DNA of 64,000 nucleotides, taken from contig OY804579.1 in NCBI GenBank assembly GCA_963680875.1, positions 28,753,804 through 28,817,803 of the forward strand, read 5' to 3'. This document shows positions 36,871 through 50,068 of the stretch, one piece after another. The notes under the pieces were generated by a model. It saw only the letters and a list, made by a program, of their open reading frames with translations. It was not told the DNA's origin and ran no database searches. Every line of letters begins with the position of its first letter. Positions within the stretch are counted from its first letter, which is position 1. This stretch comes from Bathymodiolus brooksi (Eukaryota > Mollusca > Bivalvia > Mytilida > Modiolidae). Position numbers and translations under genes: made by a program.

Positions 36871-39119
36871 AACTTGAGTAGTGTTTCTCAGAATGTTTTG
36901 AAATTTTATCAGCAGCTTATTGATGAAGAGAGGAGGATCCCTTTAATTTTTGACGATTTTCACTTTTGCCGTTCCAGAGTTATTGGACTTGATATGACGG
37001 AAAATAGGATGTTTACCCTATGTCGTATGATAACTTGAGTAGTGTTTCTCAGAATGTTTTGAAATTTTATCAGCAGCTTACCGGTGAAGAGAGGAGGATC
37101 CCTTTCATTTGTGATGATTTTCACTTTTGCCGTTCCAGAGTTATTGGACTTGATATGACGGAAAATCGGATTTTTACCCTATGTTGTATGATAACTTGAG
37201 TAGTGTTTCTCAGAATGTTTTGAAATTTTATCAGAAGCTTACTGGTGAAGAGAGGAGGATCCCTTTCATTTTTGATGATTTTCACTTTTGCCGTTCCAGA
37301 GTTATTGGACTTGATATGACGGAAAATCGGATTTTTACCCTATGTCGTATGATAACTTGAGTAGTGTTTCTCAGAATGTTTTGAAATTTTATCAGCAGCT
37401 TACTGATGAAGAGAGGAGGATCCCTTTCATTTTGGACGATTTTCACTTTTGCCGTTCCAGAGTTATTGGACTTGATATGATGGAAAATCGGATTTGTACC
37501 CTATGTTGTATGATAACTTGAGTAGTGTTTCTCAGAATGTTTTGAAATTTTATCAGCAGCTTACTGGTGAGGAGAGGAGGATCCCTTTCAATTTTGATGA
37601 TTTTCACTTTTGCCGTTTTAGAGTTATTGGGCTTGATATGACGAAAATAGGATTTTTACTCTATGTCGTATGATAACTTGAGTAGTGTTTCTCAGAATGT
37701 TTTGAAATTTAACAGCAGCTTACCGGTGGAGAGAGGAGGATCTCTTTCATTTTTGACGATTTTCACTTTTGCCGTTCCAGAGTTATTGGACTTGATATGA
37801 CGGAAAATCGGATTTTTACCCTATGTCGTATGATAACTTGAGTAGTGTTTCTCAGAATGTTTTGAAATTTTATCAGCAGCTTATTGATGAAGAGAGGAGG
37901 ATCCCTTTAATTGTTGACGATTTTCACTTTTGCCGTTCCAGAGTTATTGGACTTGATATGACGGAAAATAGGATTTTTACCCTATGTCGTATGATAACTT
38001 GAGTAGTGTTTCTCAGAATGTTTTGAAATTTTATCAGCAGCTTACCGGTGGAGAGAGGAGGATCTCTTTCATTTTTGACGATTTTCACTTTTGCCGTTCC
38101 AGAGTTATTGGACTTGATATGACGGAAAATAGGATGTTTACCCTATGTCGTATGATAACTTGAGTAGTGTTTCTCAGAATGTTTTGAAATTTTATCAGCA
38201 GCTTACTGGTGAGGAGAGGAGGATCCCTTTCATTTTTGACGATTTTCACTTTTGCCGTTCCAGAGTTATTGGACTTGATATGACGGAAAATCGGATTGTT
38301 ACCCTATGTTGTATGATAACTTGAGCAGTGTTTCTCAGAATGTTTTGAAATTTTATCAGCAGCTTACCGGTGAGGAGAGGAGGATCCCTTTCATTTTTGA
38401 CGATTTTCACTTTTGCCGTTCCAGAGTTATTGGACTTGATATGACGGAAAATCGGATTGTTACCCTATGTTGTATGATAACTTGAGTAGTGTTTCTCAGA
38501 ATGTTTTGAAATTTTATCAGCAGCTTACTGATGAAGAGAGGAGGATCCCTTTCATTTTGGACGATTTTCACTTTTGCCGTTCCAGAGTTATTGGACTTGA
38601 TATGACGGAAAATCGGATTTTTACCCTATGTTGTATGATAACTTGAGTAGTGTTTCTCAGAATGTTTTGAAATTTTATCAGCAGCTTACTGATGAAGAGA
38701 GGAGGATCCCTTTCATTTTGGACGATTTTCACTTTTGCCGTTCCAGAGTTATTGGACTTGATATGACGGAAAATCGGATTTTTACCCTATGTTGTATGAT
38801 AACTTGAGTAGTGTTTCTCAGAATGTTTTGAAATTTTATCAGCAACTTACTGATGAAGAGAGGAGGATCTCTTTCATTTTTGACAATTTTCACTTCTGCC
38901 GTTCCAGAGTTATTGGACTTGATATGACGGAAAATCGGATTTTTACCCTATGTTGTATAACTTGAGTAGTGTTTCTCAGAATGTTTTGAAATTTTATCAG
39001 CAGCTTACAGATGAGGGGAGGAGGATCCCTTTCATTTTTGACGATTTTCACTTTTGCCGTTCCAGAGTTATTGGACTTGATATGACGGAAAATCGGATTT
39101 TTACTCTATGTCGTATGAT
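36871..39119 (+). repeat. Block C-D-E-F-G-H-I-J-K-O-P-P-(P/R)-S
   Basis: Same order as 9565-11652 with one extra P monomer (two P units at 38479-38639 and 38640-38800), so the offset changes from 27306 to 27467 bp. Last occurrence of type C; A, B and T to W also do not occur further right. Confidence 0.92.
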
Positions 39120-40568
39120 AACTTGAGTAGTGTTTCTCAGAATGTTTTGAAATTTTATCAGCAGCTTACCGGTGAAGAGAGGAGGATCCCTTTCATTTGT
39201 GATGATTTTCACTTTTGCCGTTCCAGAGTTATTGGACTTGATATGACGGAAAATCGGATTTTTACCCTATGTTGTATGATAACTTGAGTAGTGTTTCTCA
39301 GAATGTTTTGAAATTTTATCAGAAGCTTACTGGTGAAGAGAGGAGGATCCCTTTCATTTTTGATGATTTTCACTTTTGCCGTTCCAGAGTTATTGGACTT
39401 GATATGACGGAAAATCGGATTTTTACCCTATGTCGTATGATAACTTGAGTAGTGTTTCTCAGAATGTTTTGAAATTTTATCAGCAGCTTACTGATGAAGA
39501 GAGGAGGATCCCTTTCATTTTGGACGATTTTCACTATTGCCGTTCCAGAGTTATTGGACTTGATATGATGGAAAATCGGATTTGTACCCTATGTTGTATG
39601 ATAACTTGAGTAGTGTTTCTCAGAATGTTTTGAAATTTTATCAGCAGCTTACTGGTGAGGAGAGGAGGATCCCTTTCAATTTTGATGATTTTCACTTTTG
39701 CCGTTTTAGAGTTATTGGGCTTGATATGACGAAAATAGGATTTTTACTCTATGTCGTATGATAACTTGAGTAGTGTTTCTCAGAATGTTTTGAAATTTTA
39801 TCAGCAGCTTACCGGTGGAGAGAGGAGGATCTCTTTCATTTTTGACGATTTTCACTTTTGCCGTTCCAGAGTTATTGGACTTGATATGACGGAAAATCGG
39901 ATTTTTACTCTATGTCGTATGATAACTTGAGTAGTGTTTCTCAGAATGTTTTGAAATTTTTATCAGCAGCTTATTGATGAAGAGAGGAGGATCCCTTTAA
40001 TTGTTGACGATTTTCACTTTTGCCGTTCCAGAGTTATTGGACTTGATATGACGGAAAATAGGATTTTTACTCTATGTCGTATGATAACTTGAGTAGTGTT
40101 TCTCAGAATGTTTTGAAATTTTATCAGCAGCTTACCGGTGGAGAGAGGAGGATCTCTTTCATTTTTGACGATTTTCACTTTTGCCGTTCCAGAGTTATTG
40201 GACTTGATATGACGGAAAATAGGATGTTTACCCTATGTCGTATGATAACTTGAGTAGTGTTTCTCAGAATGTTTTGAAATTTTATCAGCAGCTTACTGGT
40301 GAGGAGAGGAGGATCCCTTTCATTTTTGACGATTTTCACTTTTGCCGTTCCAGAGTTATTGGACTTGATATGACAGAAAATCGGATTGTTACCCTATGTT
40401 GTATGATAACTTGAGCAGTGTTTCTCAGAATGTTTTGAAATTTTATCAGCAGCTTACTGGTGAAGAGAGGAGGATCCCTTTCATTTTTGATGATTTTCAC
40501 TTTTGCCGTTCCAGAGTTATTGGACTTGATATGACGGAAAATCGGATTTTTACCCTATGTCGTATGAT

Positions 40569-40763
40569 AACTTGAGTAGTGTTTCTCAGAATGTTTTGAA
40601 ATTTTATCAGCAGCTTACTGATGAAGAGAGGAGGATCCCTTTCATTTTGGACGATTTTCACTTTTGCCGTTCCAGAGTTATTGGACGATTTTCACTTTTG
40701 CCGTTCCAGAGTTATTGGACTTGATATGACGGAAAATCGGATTTTTACTCTATGTTGTATGAT
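40569..40763 (+). repeat. 195-bp monomer X with 34-bp internal tandem duplication
   Basis: A P-type monomer (ACTGATGAAGAG, CATTTTGGACG) in which 40650-40683 is repeated exactly as 40684-40717, adding 34 bp; the right end is ACTC TATGTTG. The two ends of the duplicated piece share the hexamer TTGGAC (40647-40652 and 40681-40686). The first hexamer exists only because P and F monomers read TTTTGGACG where most types read TTTTTGACG. Slippage or unequal pairing at this hexamer explains the duplication. First of nine copies. Confidence 0.95.
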
Positions 40764-41245
40764 AACTTGAGTAGTGTTTCTCAGAATGTTTTGAAATTTT
40801 ATCAGCAACTTACTGGTGAAGAGAGGAGGATCCCTTTCATTTTTGATGATTTTCACTTTTGCCGTTTTAGAGTTATTGGGCTTGATATGACGAAAATAGG
40901 ATTTTTACTCTATGTCGTATGATAACTTGAGTAGTGTTTCTCAGAATGTTTTGAAATTTTATCAGCAGCTTACCGGTGAGGAGAGGAGGATCCCTTTCAT
41001 TTTTGACGATTTTCACTTTTGCCGTTCCAGAGTTATTGGACTTGATATGACGGAAAATCGGATTGTTACCCTATGTTGTATGATAACTTGAGTAGTGTTT
41101 CTCAGAATGTTTTGAAATTTTATCAGCAGCTTACTGATGAAGAGAGGAGGATCCCTTTCATTTTGGACGATTTTCACTTTTGCCGTTCCAGAGTTATTGG
41201 ACTTGATATGACGGAAAATAGGATTTTTACCCTATGTTCTATGAT

Positions 41246-41406
41246 AACTTGAGTAGTGTTTCTCAGAATGTTTTGAAATTTTATCAGCAACTTACTGGTG
41301 AAGAGAGGAGGATCTCTTTCATTTTTGACGATTTTCACTTTTGCCGTTCCAGAGTTATTGGACTTGATATGACGGAAAATCGGATTTTTACTCTATGTCG
41401 TATGAT
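41246..41406 (+). repeat. Hybrid monomer Q/H (first copy)
   Basis: Left end CAGCAA, ACTGGTGAAGAG as in Q, then GGATCTC, CATTTTTGACG and the H' right end. It links P' to I' and closes the 1483-bp nested repeat. Copies with the same structure lie at 44819-44979 and 49068-49228. Confidence 0.88.
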
Positions 41407-43496
41407 AACTTGAGTAGTGTTTCTCAGAATGTTTTGAAATTTTTATCAGCAGCTTATTGATGAAGAGAGGAGGATCCCTTTAATTGTTGACGATTTTCAC
41501 TTTTGCCGTTCCAGAGTTATTGGACTTGATATGACGGAAAATAGGATTTTTACTCTATGTCGTATGATAACTTGAGTAGTGTTTCTCAGAATGTTTTGAA
41601 ATTTTATCAGCAGCTTACCGGTGGAGAGAGGAGGATCTCTTTCATTTTTGACGATTTTCACTTTTGCCGTTCCAGAGTTATTGGACTTGATATGACGGAA
41701 AATAGGATGTTTACCCTATGTCGTATGATAACTTGAGTAGTGTTTCTCAGAATGTTTTGAAATTTTATCAGCAGCTTACTGGTGAGGAGAGGAGGATCCC
41801 TTTCATTTTTGACGATTTTCACTTTTGCCGTTCCAGAGTTATTGGACTTGATATGACGGAAAATCGGATTGTTACCCTATGTTGTATGATAACTTGAGCA
41901 GTGTTTCTCAGAATGTTTTGAAATTTTATCAGCAGCTTACCGGTGAGGAGAGGAGGATCCCTTTCATTTTTGACGATTTTCACTTTTGCCGTTCCAGAGT
42001 TATTGGACTTGATATGACGGAAAATCGGATTGTTACCCTATGTTGTATGATAACTTGAGTAGTGTTTCTCAGAATGTTTTGAAATTTTATCAGCAGCTTA
42101 CTGATGAAGAGAGGAGGATCCCTTTCATTTTGGACGATTTTCACTTTTGCCGTTCCAGAGTTATTGGACTTGATATGACGGAAAATCGGATTTTTACCCT
42201 ATGTTGTATGATAACTTGAGTAGTGTTTCTCAGAATGTTTTGAAATTTTATCAGCAGCTTACTGATGAAGAGAGGAGGATCCCTTTCATTTTGGACGATT
42301 TTCACTTTTGCCGTTCCAGAGTTATTGGACTTGATATGACGGAAAATCGGATTTTTACCCTATGTTGTATGATAACTTGAGTAGTGTTTCTCAGAATGTT
42401 TTGAAATTTTATCAGCAACTTACTGATGAAGAGAGGAGGATCTCTTTCATTTTTGACAATTTTCACTTCTGCCGTTCCAGAGTTATTGGACTTGATATGA
42501 CGGAAAATCGGATTTTTACCCTATGTTGTATAACTTGAGTAGTGTTTCTCAGAATGTTTTGAAATTTTATCAGCAGCTTACAGATGAGGGGAGGAGGATC
42601 CCTTTCATTTTTGACGATTTTCACTTTTGCCGTTCCAGAGTTATTGGACTTGATATGACGGAAAATCGGATTTTTACTCTATGTCGTATGATAACTTGAG
42701 TAGTGTTTCTCAGAATGTTTTGAAATTTTATCAGCAGCTTACCGGTGAAGAGAGGAGGATCCCTTTCATTTGTGATGATTTTCACTTTTGCCGTTCCAGA
42801 GTTATTGGACTTGATATGACGGAAAATCGGATTTTTACCCTATGTTGTATGATAACTTGAGTAGTGTTTCTCAGAATGTTTTGAAATTTTATCAGAAGCT
42901 TACTGGTGAAGAGAGGAGGATCCCTTTCATTTTTGATGATTTTCACTTTTGCCGTTCCAGAGTTATTGGACTTGATATGACGGAAAATCGGATTTTTACC
43001 CTATGTCGTATGATAACTTGAGTAGTGTTTCTCAGAATGTTTTGAAATTTTATCAGCAGCTTACTGATGAAGAGAGGAGGATCCCTTTCATTTTGGACGA
43101 TTTTCACTATTGCCGTTCCAGAGTTATTGGACTTGATATGATGGAAAATCGGATTTGTACCCTATGTTGTATGATAACTTGAGTAGTGTTTCTCAGAATG
43201 TTTTGAAATTTTATCAGCAGCTTACTGGTGAGGAGAGGAGGATCCCTTTCAATTTTGATGATTTTCACTTTTGCCGTTTTAGAGTTATTGGGCTTGATAT
43301 GACGAAAATAGGATTTTTACTCTATGTCGTATGATAACTTGAGTAGTGTTTCTCAGAATGTTTTGAAATTTTATCAGCAGCTTACCGGTGGAGAGAGGAG
43401 GATCTCTTTCATTTTTGACGATTTTCACTTTTGCCGTTCCAGAGTTATTGGACTTGATATGACGGAAAATCGGATTTTTACTCTATGTCGTATGAT

Positions 43497-44979
43497 AACT
43501 TGAGTAGTGTTTCTCAGAATGTTTTGAAATTTTTATCAGCAGCTTATTGATGAAGAGAGGAGGATCCCTTTAATTGTTGACGATTTTCACTTTTGCCGTT
43601 CCAGAGTTATTGGACTTGATATGACGGAAAATAGGATTTTTACTCTATGTCGTATGATAACTTGAGTAGTGTTTCTCAGAATGTTTTGAAATTTTATCAG
43701 CAGCTTACCGGTGGAGAGAGGAGGATCTCTTTCATTTTTGACGATTTTCACTTTTGCCGTTCCAGAGTTATTGGACTTGATATGACGGAAAATAGGATGT
43801 TTACCCTATGTCGTATGATAACTTGAGTAGTGTTTCTCAGAATGTTTTGAAATTTTATCAGCAGCTTACTGGTGAGGAGAGGAGGATCCCTTTCATTTTT
43901 GACGATTTTCACTTTTGCCGTTCCAGAGTTATTGGACTTGATATGACAGAAAATCGGATTGTTACCCTATGTTGTATGATAACTTGAGCAGTGTTTCTCA
44001 GAATGTTTTGAAATTTTATCAGCAGCTTACTGGTGAAGAGAGGAGGATCCCTTTCATTTTTGATGATTTTCACTTTTGCCGTTCCAGAGTTATTGGACTT
44101 GATATGACGGAAAATCGGATTTTTACCCTATGTCGTATGATAACTTGAGTAGTGTTTCTCAGAATGTTTTGAAATTTTATCAGCAGCTTACTGATGAAGA
44201 GAGGAGGATCCCTTTCATTTTGGACGATTTTCACTTTTGCCGTTCCAGAGTTATTGGACGATTTTCACTTTTGCCGTTCCAGAGTTATTGGACTTGATAT
44301 GACGGAAAATCGGATTTTTACTCTATGTTGTATGATAACTTGAGTAGTGTTTCTCAGAATGTTTTGAAATTTTATCAGCAACTTACTGGTGAAGAGAGGA
44401 GGATCCCTTTCATTTTTGATGATTTTCACTTTTGCCGTTTTAGAGTTATTGGGCTTGATATGACGAAAATAGGATTTTTACTCTATGTCGTATGATAACT
44501 TGAGTAGTGTTTCTCAGAATGTTTTGAAATTTTATCAGCAGCTTACCGGTGAGGAGAGGAGGATCCCTTTCATTTTTGACGATTTTCACTTTTGCCGTTC
44601 CAGAGTTATTGGACTTGATATGACGGAAAATCGGATTGTTACCCTATGTTGTATGATAACTTGAGTAGTGTTTCTCAGAATGTTTTGAAATTTTATCAGC
44701 AGCTTACTGATGAAGAGAGGAGGATCCCTTTCATTTTGGACGATTTTCACTTTTGCCGTTCCAGAGTTATTGGACTTGATATGACGGAAAATAGGATTTT
44801 TACCCTATGTTCTATGATAACTTGAGTAGTGTTTCTCAGAATGTTTTGAAATTTTATCAGCAACTTACTGGTGAAGAGAGGAGGATCTCTTTCATTTTTG
44901 ACGATTTTCACTTTTGCCGTTCCAGAGTTATTGGACTTGATATGACGGAAAATCGGATTTTTACTCTATGTCGTATGAT
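43497..44979 (+). repeat. Nested nine-monomer repeat I'-J-K'-E'-X-Q-O-P'-Q/H (1483 bp)
   Basis: From 44980 the array restarts at I' and repeats the order as far as O. The same 1483-bp spacing between successive I' units occurs at 39924/41407 and 47746/49229. It is a HOR inside a HOR, present in the three left units of the right domain and missing from the 20-mers. Confidence 0.9.
44142..44336 (+). repeat. Monomer X, copy 2
   Basis: 195 bp with the same 34-bp duplication, between E' and Q. Confidence 0.95.
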
Positions 44980-45624
44980 AACTTGAGTAGTGTTTCTCAG
45001 AATGTTTTGAAATTTTTATCAGCAGCTTATTGATGAAGAGAGGAGGATCCCTTTAATTGTTGACGATTTTCACTTTTGCCGTTCCAGAGTTATTGGACTT
45101 GATATGACGGAAAATAGGATTTTTACTCTATGTCGTATGATAACTTGAGTAGTGTTTCTCAGAATGTTTTGAAATTTTATCAGCAGCTTACCGGTGGAGA
45201 GAGGAGGATCTCTTTCATTTTTGACGATTTTCACTTTTGCCGTTCCAGAGTTATTGGACTTGATATGACGGAAAATAGGATGTTTACCCTATGTCGTATG
45301 ATAACTTGAGTAGTGTTTCTCAGAATGTTTTGAAATTTTATCAGCAGCTTACTGGTGAGGAGAGGAGGATCCCTTTCATTTTTGACGATTTTCACTTTTG
45401 CCGTTCCAGAGTTATTGGACTTGATATGACAGAAAATCGGATTGTTACCCTATGTTGTATGATAACTTGAGCAGTGTTTCTCAGAATGTTTTGAAATTTT
45501 ATCAGCAGCTTACTGGTGAAGAGAGGAGGATCCCTTTCATTTTTGATGATTTTCACTTTTGCCGTTCCAGAGTTATTGGACTTGATATGACGGAAAATCG
45601 GATTTTTACCCTATGTCGTATGAT

Positions 45625-45819
45625 AACTTGAGTAGTGTTTCTCAGAATGTTTTGAAATTTTATCAGCAGCTTACTGATGAAGAGAGGAGGATCCCTTTCA
45701 TTTTGGACGATTTTCACTTTTGCCGTTCCAGAGTTATTGGACGATTTTCACTTTTGCCGTTCCAGAGTTATTGGACTTGATATGACGGAAAATCGGATTT
45801 TTACTCTATGTTGTATGAT
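45625..45819 (+). repeat. Monomer X, copy 3
   Basis: 195 bp, between E' and Q, 1483 bp after copy 2 as part of the nested nine-monomer repeat. Confidence 0.95.
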
Positions 45820-48390
45820 AACTTGAGTAGTGTTTCTCAGAATGTTTTGAAATTTTATCAGCAACTTACTGGTGAAGAGAGGAGGATCCCTTTCATTTTT
45901 GATGATTTTCACTTTTGCCGTTTTAGAGTTATTGGGCTTGATATGACGAAAATAGGATTTTTACTCTATGTCGTATGATAACTTGAGTAGTGTTTCTCAG
46001 AATGTTTTGAAATTTTATCAGCAGCTTACCGGTGAGGAGAGGAGGATCCCTTTCATTTTTGACGATTTTCACTTTTGCCGTTCCAGAGTTATTGGACTTG
46101 ATATGACGGAAAATCGGATTGTTACCCTATGTTGTATGATAACTTGAGTAGTGTTTCTCAGAATGTTTTGAAATTTTATCAGCAGCTTACTGATGAAGAG
46201 AGGAGGATCCCTTTCATTTTGGACGATTTTCACTTTTGCCGTTCCAGAGTTATTGGACTTGATATGACGGAAAATAGGATTTTTACCCTATGTTGTATGA
46301 TAACTTGAGTAGTGTTTCTCAGAATGTTTTGAAATTTTATCAGCAACTTACTGGTGAAGAGAGGAGGATCCCTTTCATTTTTGATGATTTTCACTTTTGC
46401 CGTTTTAGAGTTATTGGGCTTGATATGACGAAAATAGGATTTTTACTCTATGTCGTATGATAACTTGAATAGTGTTTCTCAGAATGTTTTGAAATTTTAT
46501 CAGCAGCTTACAGATGAGGAGAGGAGGATCCCTTTCATTTTTGACGATTTTCACTTTTGCCGTTCCAGAGTTATTGGACTTGATATGACGGAAAATCGGA
46601 TTTTTACCCTATGTCGTATGATAACTTGAGTAGTGTTTCTCAGAATGTTTTGAAATTTTATCGGCAGCTTATTGATGAAGAGAGGAGGATCCCTTTAATT
46701 TTTGACGATTTTCACTTTTGCCGTTCCAGAGTTATTGGACTTGATATGACGGAAAATCGGATTTTTACCCTATGTTGTATAACTTGAGTAGTGTTTCTCA
46801 GAATGTTTTGAAATTTTATCAGCAGCTTACAGATGAGGGGAGGAGGATCCCTTTCATTTTTGACGATTTTCACTTTTGCCGTTCCAGAGTTATTGGACTT
46901 GATATGACGGAAAATCGGATTTTTACTCTATGTCGTATGATAACTTGAGTAGTGTTTCTCAGAATGTTTTGAAATTTTATCAGCAGCTTACCGGTGAAGA
47001 GAGGAGGATCCCTTTCATTTGTGATGATTTTCACTTTTGCCGTTCCAGAGTTATTGGACTTGATATGACGGAAAATCGGATTTTTACCCTATGTTGTATG
47101 ATAACTTGAGTAGTGTTTCTCAGAATGTTTTGAAATTTTATCAGAAGCTTACTGGTGAAGAGAGGAGGATCCCTTTCATTTTTGATGATTTTCACTTTTG
47201 CCGTTCCAGAGTTATTGGACTTGATATGACGGAAAATCGGATTTTTACCCTATGTCGTATGATAACTTGAGTAGTGTTTCTCAGAATGTTTTGAAATTTT
47301 ATCAGCAGCTTACTGATGAAGAGAGGAGGATCCCTTTCATTTTGGACGATTTTCACTATTGCCGTTCCAGAGTTATTGGACTTGATATGATGGAAAATCG
47401 GATTTGTACCCTATGTTGTATGATAACTTGAGTAGTGTTTCTCAGAATGTTTTGAAATTTTATCAGCAGCTTACTGGTGAGGAGAGGAGGATCCCTTTCA
47501 ATTTTGATGATTTTCACTTTTGCCGTTTTAGAGTTATTGGGCTTGATATGACGAAAATAGGATTTTTACTCTATGTCGTATGATAACTTGAGTAGTGTTT
47601 CTCAGAATGTTTTGAAATTTTATCAGCAGCTTACCGGTGGAGAGAGGAGGATCTCTTTCATTTTTGACGATTTTCACTTTTGCCGTTCCAGAGTTATTGG
47701 ACTTGATATGACGGAAAATCGGATTTTTACTCTATGTCGTATGATAACTTGAGTAGTGTTTCTCAGAATGTTTTGAAATTTTTATCAGCAGCTTATTGAT
47801 GAAGAGAGGAGGATCCCTTTAATTGTTGACGATTTTCACTTTTGCCGTTCCAGAGTTATTGGACTTGATATGACGGAAAATAGGATTTTTACTCTATGTC
47901 GTATGATAACTTGAGTAGTGTTTCTCAGAATGTTTTGAAATTTTATCAGCAGCTTACCGGTGGAGAGAGGAGGATCTCTTTCATTTTTGACGATTTTCAC
48001 TTTTGCCGTTCCAGAGTTATTGGACTTGATATGACGGAAAATAGGATGTTTACCCTATGTCGTATGATAACTTGAGTAGTGTTTCTCAGAATGTTTTGAA
48101 ATTTTATCAGCAGCTTACTGGTGAGGAGAGGAGGATCCCTTTCATTTTTGACGATTTTCACTTTTGCCGTTCCAGAGTTATTGGACTTGATATGACAGAA
48201 AATCGGATTGTTACCCTATGTTGTATGATAACTTGAGCAGTGTTTCTCAGAATGTTTTGAAATTTTATCAGCAGCTTACTGGTGAAGAGAGGAGGATCCC
48301 TTTCATTTTTGATGATTTTCACTTTTGCCGTTCCAGAGTTATTGGACTTGATATGACGGAAAATCGGATTTTTACCCTATGTCGTATGAT

Positions 48391-48585
48391 AACTTGAGTA
48401 GTGTTTCTCAGAATGTTTTGAAATTTTATCAGCAGCTTACTGATGAAGAGAGGAGGATCCCTTTCATTTTGGACGATTTTCACTTTTGCCGTTCCAGAGT
48501 TATTGGACGATTTTCACTTTTGCCGTTCCAGAGTTATTGGACTTGATATGACGGAAAATCGGATTTTTACTCTATGTTGTATGAT
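48391..48585 (+). repeat. Monomer X, copy 4
   Basis: 195 bp, between E' and Q, 4249 bp after copy 2. Confidence 0.95.
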
Positions 48586-49873
48586 AACTTGAGTAGTGTT
48601 TCTCAGAATGTTTTGAAATTTTATCAGCAACTTACTGGTGAAGAGAGGAGGATCCCTTTCATTTTTGATGATTTTCACTTTTGCCGTTTTAGAGTTATTG
48701 GGCTTGATATGACGAAAATAGGATTTTTACTCTATGTCGTATGATAACTTGAGTAGTGTTTCTCAGAATGTTTTGAAATTTTATCAGCAGCTTACCGGTG
48801 AGGAGAGGAGGATCCCTTTCATTTTTGACGATTTTCACTTTTGCCGTTCCAGAGTTATTGGACTTGATATGACGGAAAATCGGATTGTTACCCTATGTTG
48901 TATGATAACTTGAGTAGTGTTTCTCAGAATGTTTTGAAATTTTATCAGCAGCTTACTGATGAAGAGAGGAGGATCCCTTTCATTTTGGACGATTTTCACT
49001 TTTGCCGTTCCAGAGTTATTGGACTTGATATGACGGAAAATAGGATTTTTACCCTATGTTCTATGATAACTTGAGTAGTGTTTCTCAGAATGTTTTGAAA
49101 TTTTATCAGCAACTTACTGGTGAAGAGAGGAGGATCTCTTTCATTTTTGACGATTTTCACTTTTGCCGTTCCAGAGTTATTGGACTTGATATGACGGAAA
49201 ATCGGATTTTTACTCTATGTCGTATGATAACTTGAGTAGTGTTTCTCAGAATGTTTTGAAATTTTTATCAGCAGCTTATTGATGAAGAGAGGAGGATCCC
49301 TTTAATTGTTGACGATTTTCACTTTTGCCGTTCCAGAGTTATTGGACTTGATATGACGGAAAATAGGATTTTTACTCTATGTCGTATGATAACTTGAGTA
49401 GTGTTTCTCAGAATGTTTTGAAATTTTATCAGCAGCTTACCGGTGGAGAGAGGAGGATCTCTTTCATTTTTGACGATTTTCACTTTTGCCGTTCCAGAGT
49501 TATTGGACTTGATATGACGGAAAATAGGATGTTTACCCTATGTCGTATGATAACTTGAGTAGTGTTTCTCAGAATGTTTTGAAATTTTATCAGCAGCTTA
49601 CTGGTGAGGAGAGGAGGATCCCTTTCATTTTTGACGATTTTCACTTTTGCCGTTCCAGAGTTATTGGACTTGATATGACAGAAAATCGGATTGTTACCCT
49701 ATGTTGTATGATAACTTGAGCAGTGTTTCTCAGAATGTTTTGAAATTTTATCAGCAGCTTACTGGTGAAGAGAGGAGGATCCCTTTCATTTTTGATGATT
49801 TTCACTTTTGCCGTTCCAGAGTTATTGGACTTGATATGACGGAAAATCGGATTTTTACCCTATGTCGTATGAT

Positions 49874-50068
49874 AACTTGAGTAGTGTTTCTCAGAATGTT
49901 TTGAAATTTTATCAGCAGCTTACTGATGAAGAGAGGAGGATCCCTTTCATTTTGGACGATTTTCACTTTTGCCGTTCCAGAGTTATTGGACGATTTTCAC
50001 TTTTGCCGTTCCAGAGTTATTGGACTTGATATGACGGAAAATCGGATTTTTACTCTATGTTGTATGAT
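49874..50068 (+). repeat. Monomer X, copy 5
   Basis: 195 bp, between E' and Q, 1483 bp after copy 4. Confidence 0.95.

Larger units (their letters stand above)
39120..42692 (+). repeat. Composite HOR starting at D, 22 monomers (3573 bp)
   Basis: Order D E F* G H' I' J K' E' X Q O P' Q/H I' J K O P P P/R S. First unit of the right-hand domain and first appearance of K' (GACAGAAAATCGG with GATTGTTACCC), E' (GAGCAG start with GATTTTTACCC), X, and P' with TATGTTCTATG (C near 41236). The first sixteen monomers (39120-41729) recur at 42693 and 46942. Confidence 0.92.
42693..46941 (+). repeat. Composite HOR starting at D, 26 monomers (4249 bp)
   Basis: Order D E F* G H' I' J K' E' X Q O P' Q/H I' J K' E' X Q O P'' Q M' N/L S. 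Contains a 1483-bp nine-monomer tandem repeat, I' to Q/H (43497-44979), which restarts at 44980. M' is like M but with TTTTGCCG. N/L (46623-46780) is an L-like 158-bp unit with GACGG. Confidence 0.92.

Noticed and set aside
40650..40717. Target-site duplication of a mobile element
   Set aside because: The two 34-bp copies are directly adjacent with nothing between them, so this is a simple tandem duplication inside the monomer.
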